Shown here piece by piece: positions 33,517-42,397 of a stretch of DNA of 64,000 nt; position 1 is the first letter of the stretch, and every line of letters starts with the position of its first letter. The stretch is from Streptomyces sp. TLI_146 (GTDB taxonomy: Bacteria > Actinomycetota > Actinomycetes > Streptomycetales > Streptomycetaceae). The position numbers and the translations under genes were made by a program. The notes beneath the pieces are model-generated. The model worked only from the letters and a program-made list of their open reading frames with translations, did no database searches and was not told where the DNA came from. The stretch lies in assembly GCF_002846415.1 (NCBI RefSeq), contig NZ_PJMX01000001.1, positions 6,448,001 through 6,512,000 on the forward strand, in the 5' to 3' direction.

Positions 33517-33578
33517 GTGGCGGGCTCGGCCTCATCCCCGCCATCCCGGATCCGATCCCCCCATGCCCGGAGGACGTT

Positions 33579-35441
33579 GTGGACCGCACCGGCCGCCTCG
33601 CCAGCCTCGTCAGACCCACCGGTCTCACCAAATCTACGAGACCCCCCAGGCTCCTCGCCGCCGTCACGGCGGCCGTCCTGGCCGCGGGCGCCCTGGTCGC
33701 CTCCGCGCAGACCGCCCGCGCCGCCGACACCGAACTCGCCCTCAACGGCGGCTTCGAGGCCGGTCTCGACGGATGGAGCTGTACGGCGGGCAGTGGCACG
33801 GTGGTCGCCTCGCCCGTGCACGGCGGCGCCAAGGCCCTCAAGGCCACCCCGGCCGGGAGCGACAACGCCCAGTGCTCCCAGACCGTCGCGGTCGCACCCG
33901 ACTCCACGTACACCCTGAGCTCATGGGTACAGGGCAGCTACGTCTATCTGGGCGCCTCCGGCACCGGTACCACCGACGTCAGTACCTGGACCCAATCCGC
34001 CCCGTCCTGGCAGCGGTTGAGCACCACCTTCAAGACCGGCGTGAACACCACCTCGGTCACGATCTCCACGCACGGCTGGTACGGCACCGGCGCCTACTAC
34101 GCCGACGACGTGAGCCTGCTGGGCCCCGGCGGCGGGCCCGTCCAGCTCCCGGCCGCCCCCACCGGCCTGACCGCGGGCTCCGCGACCGCCTCCAGCATCG
34201 CCCTGAGCTGGGCCGCGGTCCCCGGCGCCACCGGCTACAACATCTACCAGGGCGGCTCCAAGGTCCTCTCGTCGAGCGGGACTTCGGCCACCGTGACGGG
34301 CCTGGCCGCCTCCACCCCGTACACCTTCCAGGTCACGGCCACCAACACGGCCGGTGAGTCCGCGAAGTCCGCCGCCGTCACCGCCTCCACCACCAGCGGC
34401 GGGGGAGGCAACCCGGGCGGCGGGCTGCCGGCGCACGCGCTCGTCGGCTATCTGCACGCCAGCTTCGCCAACGGCTCCGGCTATATGAGGATGGCCGACG
34501 TCCCCGACTCCTGGGACGTCATCGACCTCGCCTTCGGCGAGCCGACCTCGGTCACCTCCGGCGACATCAGATTCAATCTGTGCCCGGTGAGCGAGTGCCC
34601 CGGGGTGGAGTCCGCCGCCGACTTCAAGGCCGCCATCAAGGCCAAGCAGGCCGCGGGCAAGAAGGTCCTGATCTCCATCGGCGGCCAGAACGGCCAGGTC
34701 CAGCTGAGCACCACGGCCGCCCGCGACACCTTCGTCCAGTCCGTCTCGAAAATCATCGACGAGTACGGACTCGACGGCCTGGACGTCGACTTCGAGGGCC
34801 ACTCGCTCTCGCTGAACACCGGCGACACGGACTTCCGCAACCCGACCACACCGGTCGTCGTGAACCTCATATCGGCGCTGAAGACGCTGAAGGCCAAGTA
34901 CGGCGCGAAGTTCGTGCTGTCGATGGCCCCGGAGACGTTCTTCGTGCAGCTCGGATACCAGTACTACGGGTCCGGCCCCTGGGGCGGCCAGGACCCGCGC
35001 TGCGGCGTCTATCTGCCCGTCATCCACGCCCTGCGCGACGACCTGACCCTGCTGCACGTCCAGGACTACAACTCGGGCCCGATCATGGGCCTGGACAACC
35101 AGTACCACTCGATGGGCGGCGCCGACTTCCACATCGCCATGACCGACATGCTGCTCACCGGCTTCCCGGTGGCGGGCGACACCGGCCGGATGTTCCCGGC
35201 GCTCCGTCCCGACCAGCTCGCCATCGGTCTCCCGGCGTCCACCAACGCGGGCAACGGGCACACGGCCCCCGCCGAGGTCACCAAGGCGCTGGACTGCCTC
35301 ACCAGGAAGGCGAACTGCGGCTCGTACCAGACCCATGGGAGCTGGCCGGGGCTGCGCGGTCTGATGACCTGGTCCGTCAACTGGGACCGGTTCAACGGCG
35401 GCGAGTTCTCCAAGAACTTCGACGCATACCCGTGGAGCTGA
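33579..35441 (+). CDS. Secreted GH18 chitinase with carbohydrate-binding and FnIII domains
   Basis: This 620-residue enzyme hydrolyses chitin outside the cell. Residues 1-48 are a signal peptide (LLAAVTAAVLAAGALVASA core). Residues ~50-180 are a beta-sandwich carbohydrate-binding module (LNGGFEAGLDGWSC). Residues ~187-275 are a fibronectin type III domain, followed by a GGGGNPGGG linker. Residues ~282-620 are the GH18 barrel, with VLISIGGQNG and the catalytic DGLDVDFE at 399-406 (acid/base Glu 406). GTG 33579 follows GGAGG. The end overlaps the convergent PAP2 gene by 50 bases. Expression is probably DasR-controlled. Confidence 0.95.
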   Translation: MDRTGRLASLVRPTGLTKSTRPPRLLAAVTAAVLAAGALVASAQTARAADTELALNGGFEAGLDGWSCTAGSGTVVASPVHGGAKALKATPAGSDNAQCSQTVAVAPDSTYTLSSWVQGSYVYLGASGTGTTDVSTWTQSAPSWQRLSTTFKTGVNTTSVTISTHGWYGTGAYYADDVSLLGPGGGPVQLPAAPTGLTAGSATASSIALSWAAVPGATGYNIYQGGSKVLSSSGTSATVTGLAASTPYTFQVTATNTAGESAKSAAVTASTTSGGGGNPGGGLPAHALVGYLHASFANGSGYMRMADVPDSWDVIDLAFGEPTSVTSGDIRFNLCPVSECPGVESAADFKAAIKAKQAAGKKVLISIGGQNGQVQLSTTAARDTFVQSVSKIIDEYGLDGLDVDFEGHSLSLNTGDTDFRNPTTPVVVNLISALKTLKAKYGAKFVLSMAPETFFVQLGYQYYGSGPWGGQDPRCGVYLPVIHALRDDLTLLHVQDYNSGPIMGLDNQYHSMGGADFHIAMTDMLLTGFPVAGDTGRMFPALRPDQLAIGLPASTNAGNGHTAPAEVTKALDCLTRKANCGSYQTHGSWPGLRGLMTWSVNWDRFNGGEFSKNFDAYPWS

Positions 35442-36204
35442 GCAGCAGGAGCATCCCGCACAGGCTGCCGCTCGCCAGCACGTCCAGGGGCCAGTGGTAG
35501 CCGTGCAGCACCAGACCGGTGCCCGTCGCCGCGGTGAGCACGCCCGCGGCGGCGGGCATCATCCATGCGCGGCGCGGGGCGGTGTACCGGGCGAGCAGCA
35601 GGGCGGCGCCGCCGTACGCCACCATCGCGGTGGCCGTGTGGCCGGACGGGTAGTAGCCGGTGTCGGTGGTGAGCGGGCCCGCGCGGTCGGTCCAGATCTT
35701 CAGCGGTACGACCAGCGCCGGGACCAGGACCATCGTGGCGGCCGCGATCAGCGCGTCCAGCCGGGCGCCGCGCCGCACCGCGTACCCGAGGGCGAGCGCG
35801 AGCAGCGGCAGGGCGACGGGCATCGAACCGAGGTCGGCGAGGACCTGGGCCACGCCCTGCGGGCCACGGCCCGCCAGATGGCCGCCGACGCGCTCGTCGA
35901 GCCGTCGCAGCGGGCCGTCGGCCACGACCTGCCAGGTGACGAGCGCGAAGAGGACCGCGAGGGCGGCGAAGGCGGTGAAGAGGAAAGCCGACCGCCCCGG
36001 AACAGGGGGGGAGGTTCCGGGGCGGTCGCCTTGACCGGTGTGCCGTGCGCCCCGGGGGGTGTGGGGCGGACGGCCATCCGATCGGTGAGGAGTTCCGGAG
36101 CCAGAAGCGCCGGCGGTGTGCGCCAGGGCACGACCAGAACGAGGCTGGGGATGCGCCGCCCTGGAGCCGCCCGCAGTCTCCTGCGGGCGAGGTGTTTCTC
36201 TCAT
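35392..36204 (-). CDS. PAP2-family membrane phosphatase-like protein
   Basis: The product has about 270 residues from ATG 36204 (no good ribosome site; a later start is possible because residues 1-65 are Arg/Pro-rich). About six membrane helices follow. The PAP2 motifs are partly altered: KIWTDRAGP in place of KxxxxxxRP, YPSGHTATA for the PSGH motif with its His, and HGYHWPLDVLAS in place of SRxxxxxHxxxD, keeping His and Asp but lacking the Arg. It may act on lipid or polyprenyl phosphates, with activity uncertain. It follows gabT on the same strand. Confidence 0.75.
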   Translation of the reverse strand: MRETPRPQETAGGSRAAHPQPRSGRALAHTAGASGSGTPHRSDGRPPHTPRGARHTGQGDRPGTSPPVPGRSAFLFTAFAALAVLFALVTWQVVADGPLRRLDERVGGHLAGRGPQGVAQVLADLGSMPVALPLLALALGYAVRRGARLDALIAAATMVLVPALVVPLKIWTDRAGPLTTDTGYYPSGHTATAMVAYGGAALLLARYTAPRRAWMMPAAAGVLTAATGTGLVLHGYHWPLDVLASGSLCGMLLLLSSTGMRRSSWRTRRR

Positions 36205-36307
36205 CTGCAGAAACCGTACGGCAGTGGGAGGGGGACCGACAGCCGGATCCCCATCCCGCCATCGGCCCCCCACACGTTCTTCACAGGCCGGACCCCCGGC
36301 CCGATGA

Positions 36308-37642
36308 TCAGAGCGCGGCGAAGGCCTGCTCGATGATGTCGAGGCCCTCGTTGAGCAGGTCCTCGCCGATGACCAGCGGCGGAAGGAAGCGCAGCACGTT
36401 GCCGTAGGTGCCACAGGTCAGGACCAGCAGGCCCTCCGCGTGGCAGGCCTTGGCGAGCGCACCGGCGGCGGCCGCGTGCGGCTCCTTGGTGGCGCGGTCC
36501 TGGACCAGCTCGATGGCGATCATGGCGCCGCGGCCGCGGATGTCGCCGATGATGTCGAACTTCTCGGCCATGGCGGCGAGGCGGCCCTTCATGACCTCCT
36601 CGATGCGCTTGGCCTTGCCGTTGAGGTCGAGCTCCTTCATGGTCTCGATCGCACCGAGCGCGCCGGCGCAGGCCACCGGGTTGCCGCCGTAGGTGCCGCC
36701 GAGGCCGCCCGCGTGCGCGGCGTCCATGATCTCGGCGCGGCCGGTCACGGCGGAGAGCGGCAGACCGCCCGCGATGCCCTTGGCGGTGGTGATCAGGTCC
36801 GGGACGATGCCCTCGTCCTCACAGGCGAACCACTGGCCGGTGCGGCAGAAGCCGGACTGGATCTCGTCGGCGACGAAGACGATCCCGTTGTCCTTGGCGA
36901 ACTGCGCGATCGCGGGCAGGAAGCCCTTGGCGGGCTCGATGAAGCCGCCCTCGCCGAGGACCGGCTCGATGATGATCGCGGCGACGTTGTCGGCGCCGAT
37001 CTGCTTGGTGATGTTGTCGATCGCCTGGGCGGCGGCCTCGGGGCCGCAGTTCTCGGCGCCGGTCGGCCAGCGGTAGCCGTAGGCGACCGGGACGCGGTAG
37101 ACCTCGGGCGCGAACGGGCCGAAGCCGTTCTTGTACGGCATGTTCTTGGCGGTCAGCGCCATCGTCAGGTTGGTACGGCCGTGGTAGCCGTGGTCGAAGA
37201 CGACGACGGCCTGGCGCTTGGTGTACGCACGGGCGATCTTGACGGCGTTCTCGACGGCCTCGGCGCCGCTGTTGAACAGCGCGGACTTCTTGGCGTGGTC
37301 GCCCGGGGTGAGCTCGGCGAGGGCCTCGGCGACCTCGACGTAACCCTCGTACGGCGTGACCATGAAGCAGGTGTGGGTGAAGTCCGCGAGCTGCGCGGAG
37401 GCGCGGCGCACGACGGCCTCGGCGGAGGCGCCGACCGAGGTCACGGCGATGCCGGAGCCGAAGTCGATCAGACGGTTGCCGTCGACGTCCTCGATGATGC
37501 CGCCGCCCGCGCGGGCGGTGAAGACGGGCAGGGTGGAGCCCACGCCGGCGGCGACCGCGGCCACGCGGCGGGCCTGCAGCTCCTGCGACTTGGGGCCGGG
37601 GATCGCGGTGACGATGCGGCGCTCCTGCGGGATCGCGGTCAT
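36308..37642 (-). CDS. gabT: 4-aminobutyrate (GABA) aminotransferase
   Basis: GabT converts GABA and 2-oxoglutarate to succinic semialdehyde and glutamate. The product has 444 residues from ATG 37642 behind AGGAG. It is a class III PLP enzyme: IDFGSGIAVTSVGASAEAVV, LFNSGAEAVENAVKIARAYT for phosphate binding, GYHGRTNLTMALTAK, GIVFVADEIQSGFCRTG with the cofactor Asp, and the Schiff-base Lys in LITTAKGIAGGLPLS. It supplies the GABA-consuming step downstream of the polyamine genes. Its promoter lies in the repeat-rich gap shared with the divergent ATPase gene. Confidence 0.95.
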   Translation of the reverse strand: MTAIPQERRIVTAIPGPKSQELQARRVAAVAAGVGSTLPVFTARAGGGIIEDVDGNRLIDFGSGIAVTSVGASAEAVVRRASAQLADFTHTCFMVTPYEGYVEVAEALAELTPGDHAKKSALFNSGAEAVENAVKIARAYTKRQAVVVFDHGYHGRTNLTMALTAKNMPYKNGFGPFAPEVYRVPVAYGYRWPTGAENCGPEAAAQAIDNITKQIGADNVAAIIIEPVLGEGGFIEPAKGFLPAIAQFAKDNGIVFVADEIQSGFCRTGQWFACEDEGIVPDLITTAKGIAGGLPLSAVTGRAEIMDAAHAGGLGGTYGGNPVACAGALGAIETMKELDLNGKAKRIEEVMKGRLAAMAEKFDIIGDIRGRGAMIAIELVQDRATKEPHAAAAGALAKACHAEGLLVLTCGTYGNVLRFLPPLVIGEDLLNEGLDIIEQAFAAL

Positions 37643-37742
37643 GAGGGCTCCTGGATGATCTGCGTCTTCGGACGCGGGGGTTTTGGACGCTTCCTTGGCT
37701 TTCTTCGCAGGCTAGGGGGCGAGGGGTGGTGCGGGCATGCGC

Positions 37743-38010
37743 CGTTAGGGAGTGGTGGGGGCGTGTCGTTGTCCGCCGCGGACATAGCGGCCCGGCCTTG
37801 GTCTGCGGCTGAGTGGCGGGCTGGTCGCGCAGTTCCCCGCGCCCCTGTTGGGCCCGGTCTCCGTCTGCGGGCCGGTGGCCTCTTCTCGCGCAGTTCCCCG
37901 CGCCCCTGAGGAGGGCCCGCAGGGCCCATCAAGGGGCGCGGGGAACTGCGCGACCAGCCCAGCACGGTCCGCGGACAAAGACCGGGCCCAAACAGGGGGC
38001 GTGCTACGCC
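37743..38010. repeat. Dispersed structured repeat, copy 3 (divergent gabT / VirD4-like gap)
   Basis: The 444-bp gap 37643-38086 has no gene. Two copies of CGCGCAGTTCCCCGCGCCCCT (core at 37826-37846 and 37887-37907) face one inverse copy (37932-37957). The inner pair encloses a GGGCCC-GCA-GGGCCC hairpin. Unlike the other copies, this one lies between divergent genes. It therefore sits upstream of two promoters rather than at gene ends. Confidence 0.85.
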
Positions 38011-38086
38011 CCGTAGCCCCCCGGTTCCGTTTAGATTGGCCGCTGGACTCGGTTACGGACCTGGCTGGTCAGGGGGCAAAGGGTCG

Positions 38087-40459
38087 ATGGACACCGAAGG
38101 CACGCACGACGCACGGGGTACCGAGGCGCGGCCGGTGCCGCGCCCTGCCGGGCCGCCGCCCGTCCCGGCGCCGCCGCCCGCCTTCCCGCCGCAGCCCGCC
38201 CGGCCTCCGGGGCGCCCGCCGCTGGGCGAGTGGCTGCGGACCCCGCGCGCGGCCGCAGAGCCCGGGCTCTGGCGGTACGGGCACCGGCCGCGCCCCACCG
38301 ACGCCGTCCACCGGGTGCCCGACCGGGCGCTGCTCAGCGGTGCGGTGATCGCGCTGCTCGCGGCCGTCCTGGTGTGGTCGCTGTGGCGCAACGGGTACGT
38401 GCCGCACCGGATGGTGCCGCTCGAACTGTTCACGCCGTCCGACTGGTGGGGGTGGCACCGCAGGCCCCCGGCCGCGCTGACCGCGCTCGCCGCCTACAAC
38501 AGCCTGGTCGCGGTCGCCGTCATCTATGTCTTCGGCCACTTCGGCAACTGGCGCGAGGTCTTCCGGCGGTACGCGGTGGACCACCCGCAGCCCGCGCGCG
38601 CGGTGCGCACCGCGCTGGTGGCGATCGCCCTGGCCTGGTTCGTGATCTGGGCCGACGACTGGCTGCCGTTCTACTCGCTGGCCTTCGGCGTGGTGCCGCA
38701 CTCGTGGATCTTCAGCGACGACCCGGTGGCCACCAAGGACGCCACCGACACGGTGACCACCGTCTACCACGTAGTGGTAGTGGTGGCCGCGCTGTGGGTC
38801 TGCGGCCGGGCGGGCGACTGGCTCGGACTCTTCCGCGAGCGCACCGGGCGTCCGGGCACCCGGACGCCCGCCCCCGCCGGTGCCCCCGCCGACTGGCCCC
38901 AGCTGCGCGAGGCCGGGCAGCACGCCGCCGCCGACCGGCTGGCCGCCGACGCGGAGAGCGGCAGGATGAACGACGTGGACTGCGCCCGCATCCGGCGCGC
39001 CTGGACGTCGGTGGTCGCCGACCCGGCCCGGCTCCCCGCGTTCACGGACGCGGTGCTGCGCGACGGCGCGCGCGCCTGTCTGCACCCCTCCGGCGACCGC
39101 GACCTGCCCGCCCGCGCCGCCACCCACGACCTGCTCACCTCGCAGGTGCGGCTCGGCACGTTCGCGGACCTGGACAACAACCCGCCCGCCCGCCGGGGCG
39201 CGGGCGCCGCCGTCGACCCGGCGGCGCTCGGCACCTCGCTGCTCGCCCTCGGCCCCTCCGGCGCGGGAAAGACCCGCCGCCTGGTGCGGCCCGTGGTGGA
39301 GTCGCTGGCGCTCCAGGCGCTGGCCGGACAGGCCGCCGTGGTCGCCGTCGGCGCCGCGGGCACGCCCCTGGGCGCGGACGAGGCGTACGACGTGATCGTG
39401 CGGCCCGGCGACCCGGCGTCCGAGTACGACCTGGACCTCTACGGCGGCACCGTCGACCCCGACGAGGCCGCCGCCCTGCTCGCGGAGGCCTGCGCCGGGG
39501 ACCTGCCCGACGCCGACGTCCGCCGGGCCGCCACCGCGCTCGCCCAGCTCCTCGGGCCCTACCGGGCGGCGTACGGGCGCTTCCCCTCGGTGCCCCGGCT
39601 GCGCGAGCTGCTCGACGGATCGGGCGACGCGCTGGAGGAGCTCCGCGCCGGCCTCGACCGCGCGGCGCACCCCGCGCTCCACCGCGAACTGGACGCGCGC
39701 GTGCGCCAGGTCGGCATCCCCGGCGACCCGGGCCTGGTCCTCGCGGACCGTCTCGCCTGTCTGGACCGGCCCGCCTTCGCCGCCTTCTTCGACACCACCG
39801 GCCAGAGCCGCCCGTTCTCGCTGCGCGCCCTGGAGCACCCCGTACGGGTGCGGGTCGACCTGCCCGAGCGGGCGCACCCGGAGGCGGCGCGGCTGCTGAA
39901 CCGTCTGCTGCTCGCCCAGTTCACGACGAGCGCGGTGGCCCGCCACGACCGCTCGCTGTTCGCCTGCCTGGTCCTGGACGACGCCACGCACGCGGTGACC
40001 GCGGGCTCCGTACGGGCCCTGCAGCGGCTGCGGCAGGCCAACGCCGGTGTGGTGCTCACCCTGCGGGCGCTGGGCGACGTACCCGAACGGCTGCACACCT
40101 CGCTGCTCGCGGCGGTCGGCTGCCATATGGCGTTCTGCGGGGTCACCACCTGGGACGGGCAGCTCCTGGCGCAGCTGTGGGGCACCGAGTGGATCGAGAC
40201 GACCGAGGTCGCCAAGCACGCGGTCTTCGCCGACCAGCCGGTGACCCGGGCGCTGCACGCGCTGCGCAAGCTCGCCACGGGCAAGCCGGTGACCCGGGAC
40301 GCGGTCACCGTGCGCAAGGTCGAGCGGGAGCGCTGGTCCGCCTCCCAGCTCGCCCACCAGGTGCCCGCCGGGCACGCGGTGCTCTCGCTCACCGACGTCG
40401 CGGGCGAGCACGCGCCGCCGCTCCTGGTGGACCTGCGGGAGTCCGAAAACAGGCTCTGA
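38087..40459 (+). CDS. Membrane-anchored VirD4/TraD-like ATPase
   Basis: The 790-residue product starts at ATG 38087. Residues 1-60 are Pro/Arg-rich. Four membrane helices lie near 82-100, 131-150, 173-190 and 224-241. The cytoplasmic part has a P-loop (GPSGAGKT at 389-396) and a Walker B-like LFACLVLDDATHAV. An arginine-rich QRLRQANAGVVLTLRAL block follows, in a layout like FtsK/HerA-class coupling proteins. No relaxase, type IV secretion or other transfer gene is nearby. It may be a chromosomal DNA or protein pump, or part of cell division or conjugation. The role is unknown. Confidence 0.75.
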   Translation: MDTEGTHDARGTEARPVPRPAGPPPVPAPPPAFPPQPARPPGRPPLGEWLRTPRAAAEPGLWRYGHRPRPTDAVHRVPDRALLSGAVIALLAAVLVWSLWRNGYVPHRMVPLELFTPSDWWGWHRRPPAALTALAAYNSLVAVAVIYVFGHFGNWREVFRRYAVDHPQPARAVRTALVAIALAWFVIWADDWLPFYSLAFGVVPHSWIFSDDPVATKDATDTVTTVYHVVVVVAALWVCGRAGDWLGLFRERTGRPGTRTPAPAGAPADWPQLREAGQHAAADRLAADAESGRMNDVDCARIRRAWTSVVADPARLPAFTDAVLRDGARACLHPSGDRDLPARAATHDLLTSQVRLGTFADLDNNPPARRGAGAAVDPAALGTSLLALGPSGAGKTRRLVRPVVESLALQALAGQAAVVAVGAAGTPLGADEAYDVIVRPGDPASEYDLDLYGGTVDPDEAAALLAEACAGDLPDADVRRAATALAQLLGPYRAAYGRFPSVPRLRELLDGSGDALEELRAGLDRAAHPALHRELDARVRQVGIPGDPGLVLADRLACLDRPAFAAFFDTTGQSRPFSLRALEHPVRVRVDLPERAHPEAARLLNRLLLAQFTTSAVARHDRSLFACLVLDDATHAVTAGSVRALQRLRQANAGVVLTLRALGDVPERLHTSLLAAVGCHMAFCGVTTWDGQLLAQLWGTEWIETTEVAKHAVFADQPVTRALHALRKLATGKPVTRDAVTVRKVERERWSASQLAHQVPAGHAVLSLTDVAGEHAPPLLVDLRESENRL

Positions 40460-40575
40460 GACGAGGGGGTCGCGGCGGGCGCCGCGACCCCGCCGTCCTG
40501 GCAGAATCGAGGTGCGCCCTTCATACGGGACGGCGCATTCCCCCTCGTACCCCTCGAAGGTCGTCGAAGCCCCCC

Positions 40576-42117
40576 ATGCCGCCCACCCTCGCCTCCCTCG
40601 TCCAGCACTCGGCGCTGAAGCTCACCGTGCGCGCGGGCGAGGACCGGCTGGACACGCCGGTGCGCTGGGCGCACGTCAGCGAGCTCGCCGACCCCGTCCC
40701 CTACATGGAGGGCGGCGAGCTCCTGCTCATCACCGCGATGAAGCTGGACGCCGAGGACCCGCAGACGATGCGGCGCTATGTGCGCAGGCTCTCCGGCGCC
40801 GGGGTCGTCGGGCTGGGCTTCGCGGTCGGCGTCACCTACGACACGGTGCCGGACGCGCTGCTCGACGCGGCCCGCGAGGAGGACTTCCCCCTTTTGGAGG
40901 TGCCGCGCCGCACCCCGTTCCTGGCGATCTCCAAGGCCGTCTCGGCGGCCATCGCGGCCGACCAGTACCGGGCGGTCACCGCGGGCTTCGAGGCCCAGCG
41001 CGAGCTGACCCGGGCCGCGCTCGCGGGCCCCGGCGAGCTGCTCGCCCGGCTCGCGGCGCACGTCGACGGCTGGGCGGCGCTGTACGACACGTCGGGCGCG
41101 GTGGTCGCGGTGCAGCCGGAGTGGGCGGGGCGCCGGGCGGCCCGGCTCACCGCCGACGTGGCCCGGCTGCGCGACCGGGCCGCCCCGGCCAGCGCCGTGG
41201 TCGGCGGCTCCGACGACCGCTCGGACGACCGCGTCGAGCTCCAGTCGCTCGGCACCGGGCGACGGGTGCGCGGGGCGCTCGCGGTCGGTACGGGGGCGCC
41301 GCTGGGCACGGCCGAGCGGTACGCGGTGCACTCCGCGGTCGCGCTGCTGACCTTGACCACCGAGCGTTCGCGGGCCCTGCAACTGGCCGAGCAGCGCCTC
41401 GGCGCGGCGGTGCTGGGCATGCTGCTGTCCGGGCAGCAGGACCATGCCCGCGCGGTGGCGGGCGATCTGTACGGCGGGCTGCTCGATGCCCCGTTCCGGC
41501 TCGCCATCGCGGAGGCCGAGGGGGAGTCGGCCGACCTCGGGGCGCTCGCCGAGGCGATGGAGTCGGCGGCGGCGCGCTCCGGCGAGGCGGTCCTGGTGGT
41601 ACCCGAGGGCGACCGGCTCGTGGTGCTGGCGGCCGACGGCGGCGACGCGGTGGCCGCGTGCGTCTCCTTCGCCCCGGAGGAGGGCGCCGAGCTGGTGATC
41701 GGCCTGTCCGCCCCGGCCGGGCCGATCGCGGCGGCGTCCGCGTACAAGCAGGCCGAGCAGGCCCTGTCGGTGGCCCGGCGCCGGGGCAAGCCGCTGGTCG
41801 AGCACGAGGAGCTGGTGGCGGGCTCGCTGGTGCCGCTGCTGGCGGACGACGCGGTACGGGCGTTCGCGGACGGGATGCTGCGGGCGCTGTACGAGCACGA
41901 CGCGACCGGGCGGGGCGATCTGGTGGCCTCGCTGCGGGCGTGGCTGTCACGGCACGGCCAGTGGGACGCGGCGGCGGCGGACCTGGGCGTCCACCGGCAC
42001 ACGCTGCGGTACCGGATGCGGCGGGTGGAGGAGATCCTGGGCCGCTCCCTGGACGACCCGGACGTCCGGATGGAACTCTGGCTGGCCCTCAAGGCGGGTT
42101 CGCAGGGCGAGGGCTAG
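40576..42117 (+). CDS. PucR family transcriptional regulator
   Basis: The product has 513 residues. Residues ~8-125 form the PucR N-terminal domain (WAHVSELADPVPYMEGGELL then ITAMKL). The centre is a degenerate GGDEF-like CdaR region. The C-terminus carries the PucR helix-turn-helix: AWLSRHGQWDAAAADLGVHR, HTLRYRMRRVEEILGRSL. Proteins of this type activate purine, sugar-acid or GABA catabolic genes. It lies between gabT and an aldehyde dehydrogenase, so a role in GABA or succinic semialdehyde use is likely. The Shine-Dalgarno (GAAG) is weak. Confidence 0.9.
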   Translation: MPPTLASLVQHSALKLTVRAGEDRLDTPVRWAHVSELADPVPYMEGGELLLITAMKLDAEDPQTMRRYVRRLSGAGVVGLGFAVGVTYDTVPDALLDAAREEDFPLLEVPRRTPFLAISKAVSAAIAADQYRAVTAGFEAQRELTRAALAGPGELLARLAAHVDGWAALYDTSGAVVAVQPEWAGRRAARLTADVARLRDRAAPASAVVGGSDDRSDDRVELQSLGTGRRVRGALAVGTGAPLGTAERYAVHSAVALLTLTTERSRALQLAEQRLGAAVLGMLLSGQQDHARAVAGDLYGGLLDAPFRLAIAEAEGESADLGALAEAMESAAARSGEAVLVVPEGDRLVVLAADGGDAVAACVSFAPEEGAELVIGLSAPAGPIAAASAYKQAEQALSVARRRGKPLVEHEELVAGSLVPLLADDAVRAFADGMLRALYEHDATGRGDLVASLRAWLSRHGQWDAAAADLGVHRHTLRYRMRRVEEILGRSLDDPDVRMELWLALKAGSQGEG

Positions 42118-42143
42118 GGCGTTTGTCTGCGGGTTGTCTGTGG

Positions 42144-42246
42144 CTGGTCGCGCAGTTCCCCGCGCCCCTGAGATGCGCCCCTGCGGGGCGCCCAGGGGAT
42201 TGCCGCGCAGCGGCATTCTTAGGGGCGCGGGGAACTGCGCGACCAG
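42144..42246 (+). repeat. Dispersed structured repeat, copy 4, perfect 26-bp stem
   Basis: Bases 42144-42169 and 42221-42246 are a perfect 26-bp inverted repeat. The 51-base interior folds into two hairpins: CCCCT...AGGGG, and TGCCGC-GCA-GCGGCA. The same three-stem plan is present at 24499-24595 and 50071-50167. It begins 26 bases after the pucR stop and lies in the 280-bp gap before the aldehyde dehydrogenase gene. Confidence 0.9.
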
Positions 42247-42397
42247 TTGGGGACGGCCCGCAGACGGAATCCGGGCGCCAAACCGGCGTACCCCCACCCC
42301 CCACCACTCCACCCCGGACAAACGCCGACCCGCCCGGACCGGCCTACGGTGGGAGGGACAAGCAGACCCACTACCTCGGAAGGGCCGGGATTCGATC

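Noticed and set aside
38230..40459. Long plus-strand frame over the VirD4-like gene that runs on into pucR
   Set aside because: Only the part from ATG 40576 is real PucR. The earlier part is a frame shadow of the ATPase gene with Arg/Ala-rich sequence.
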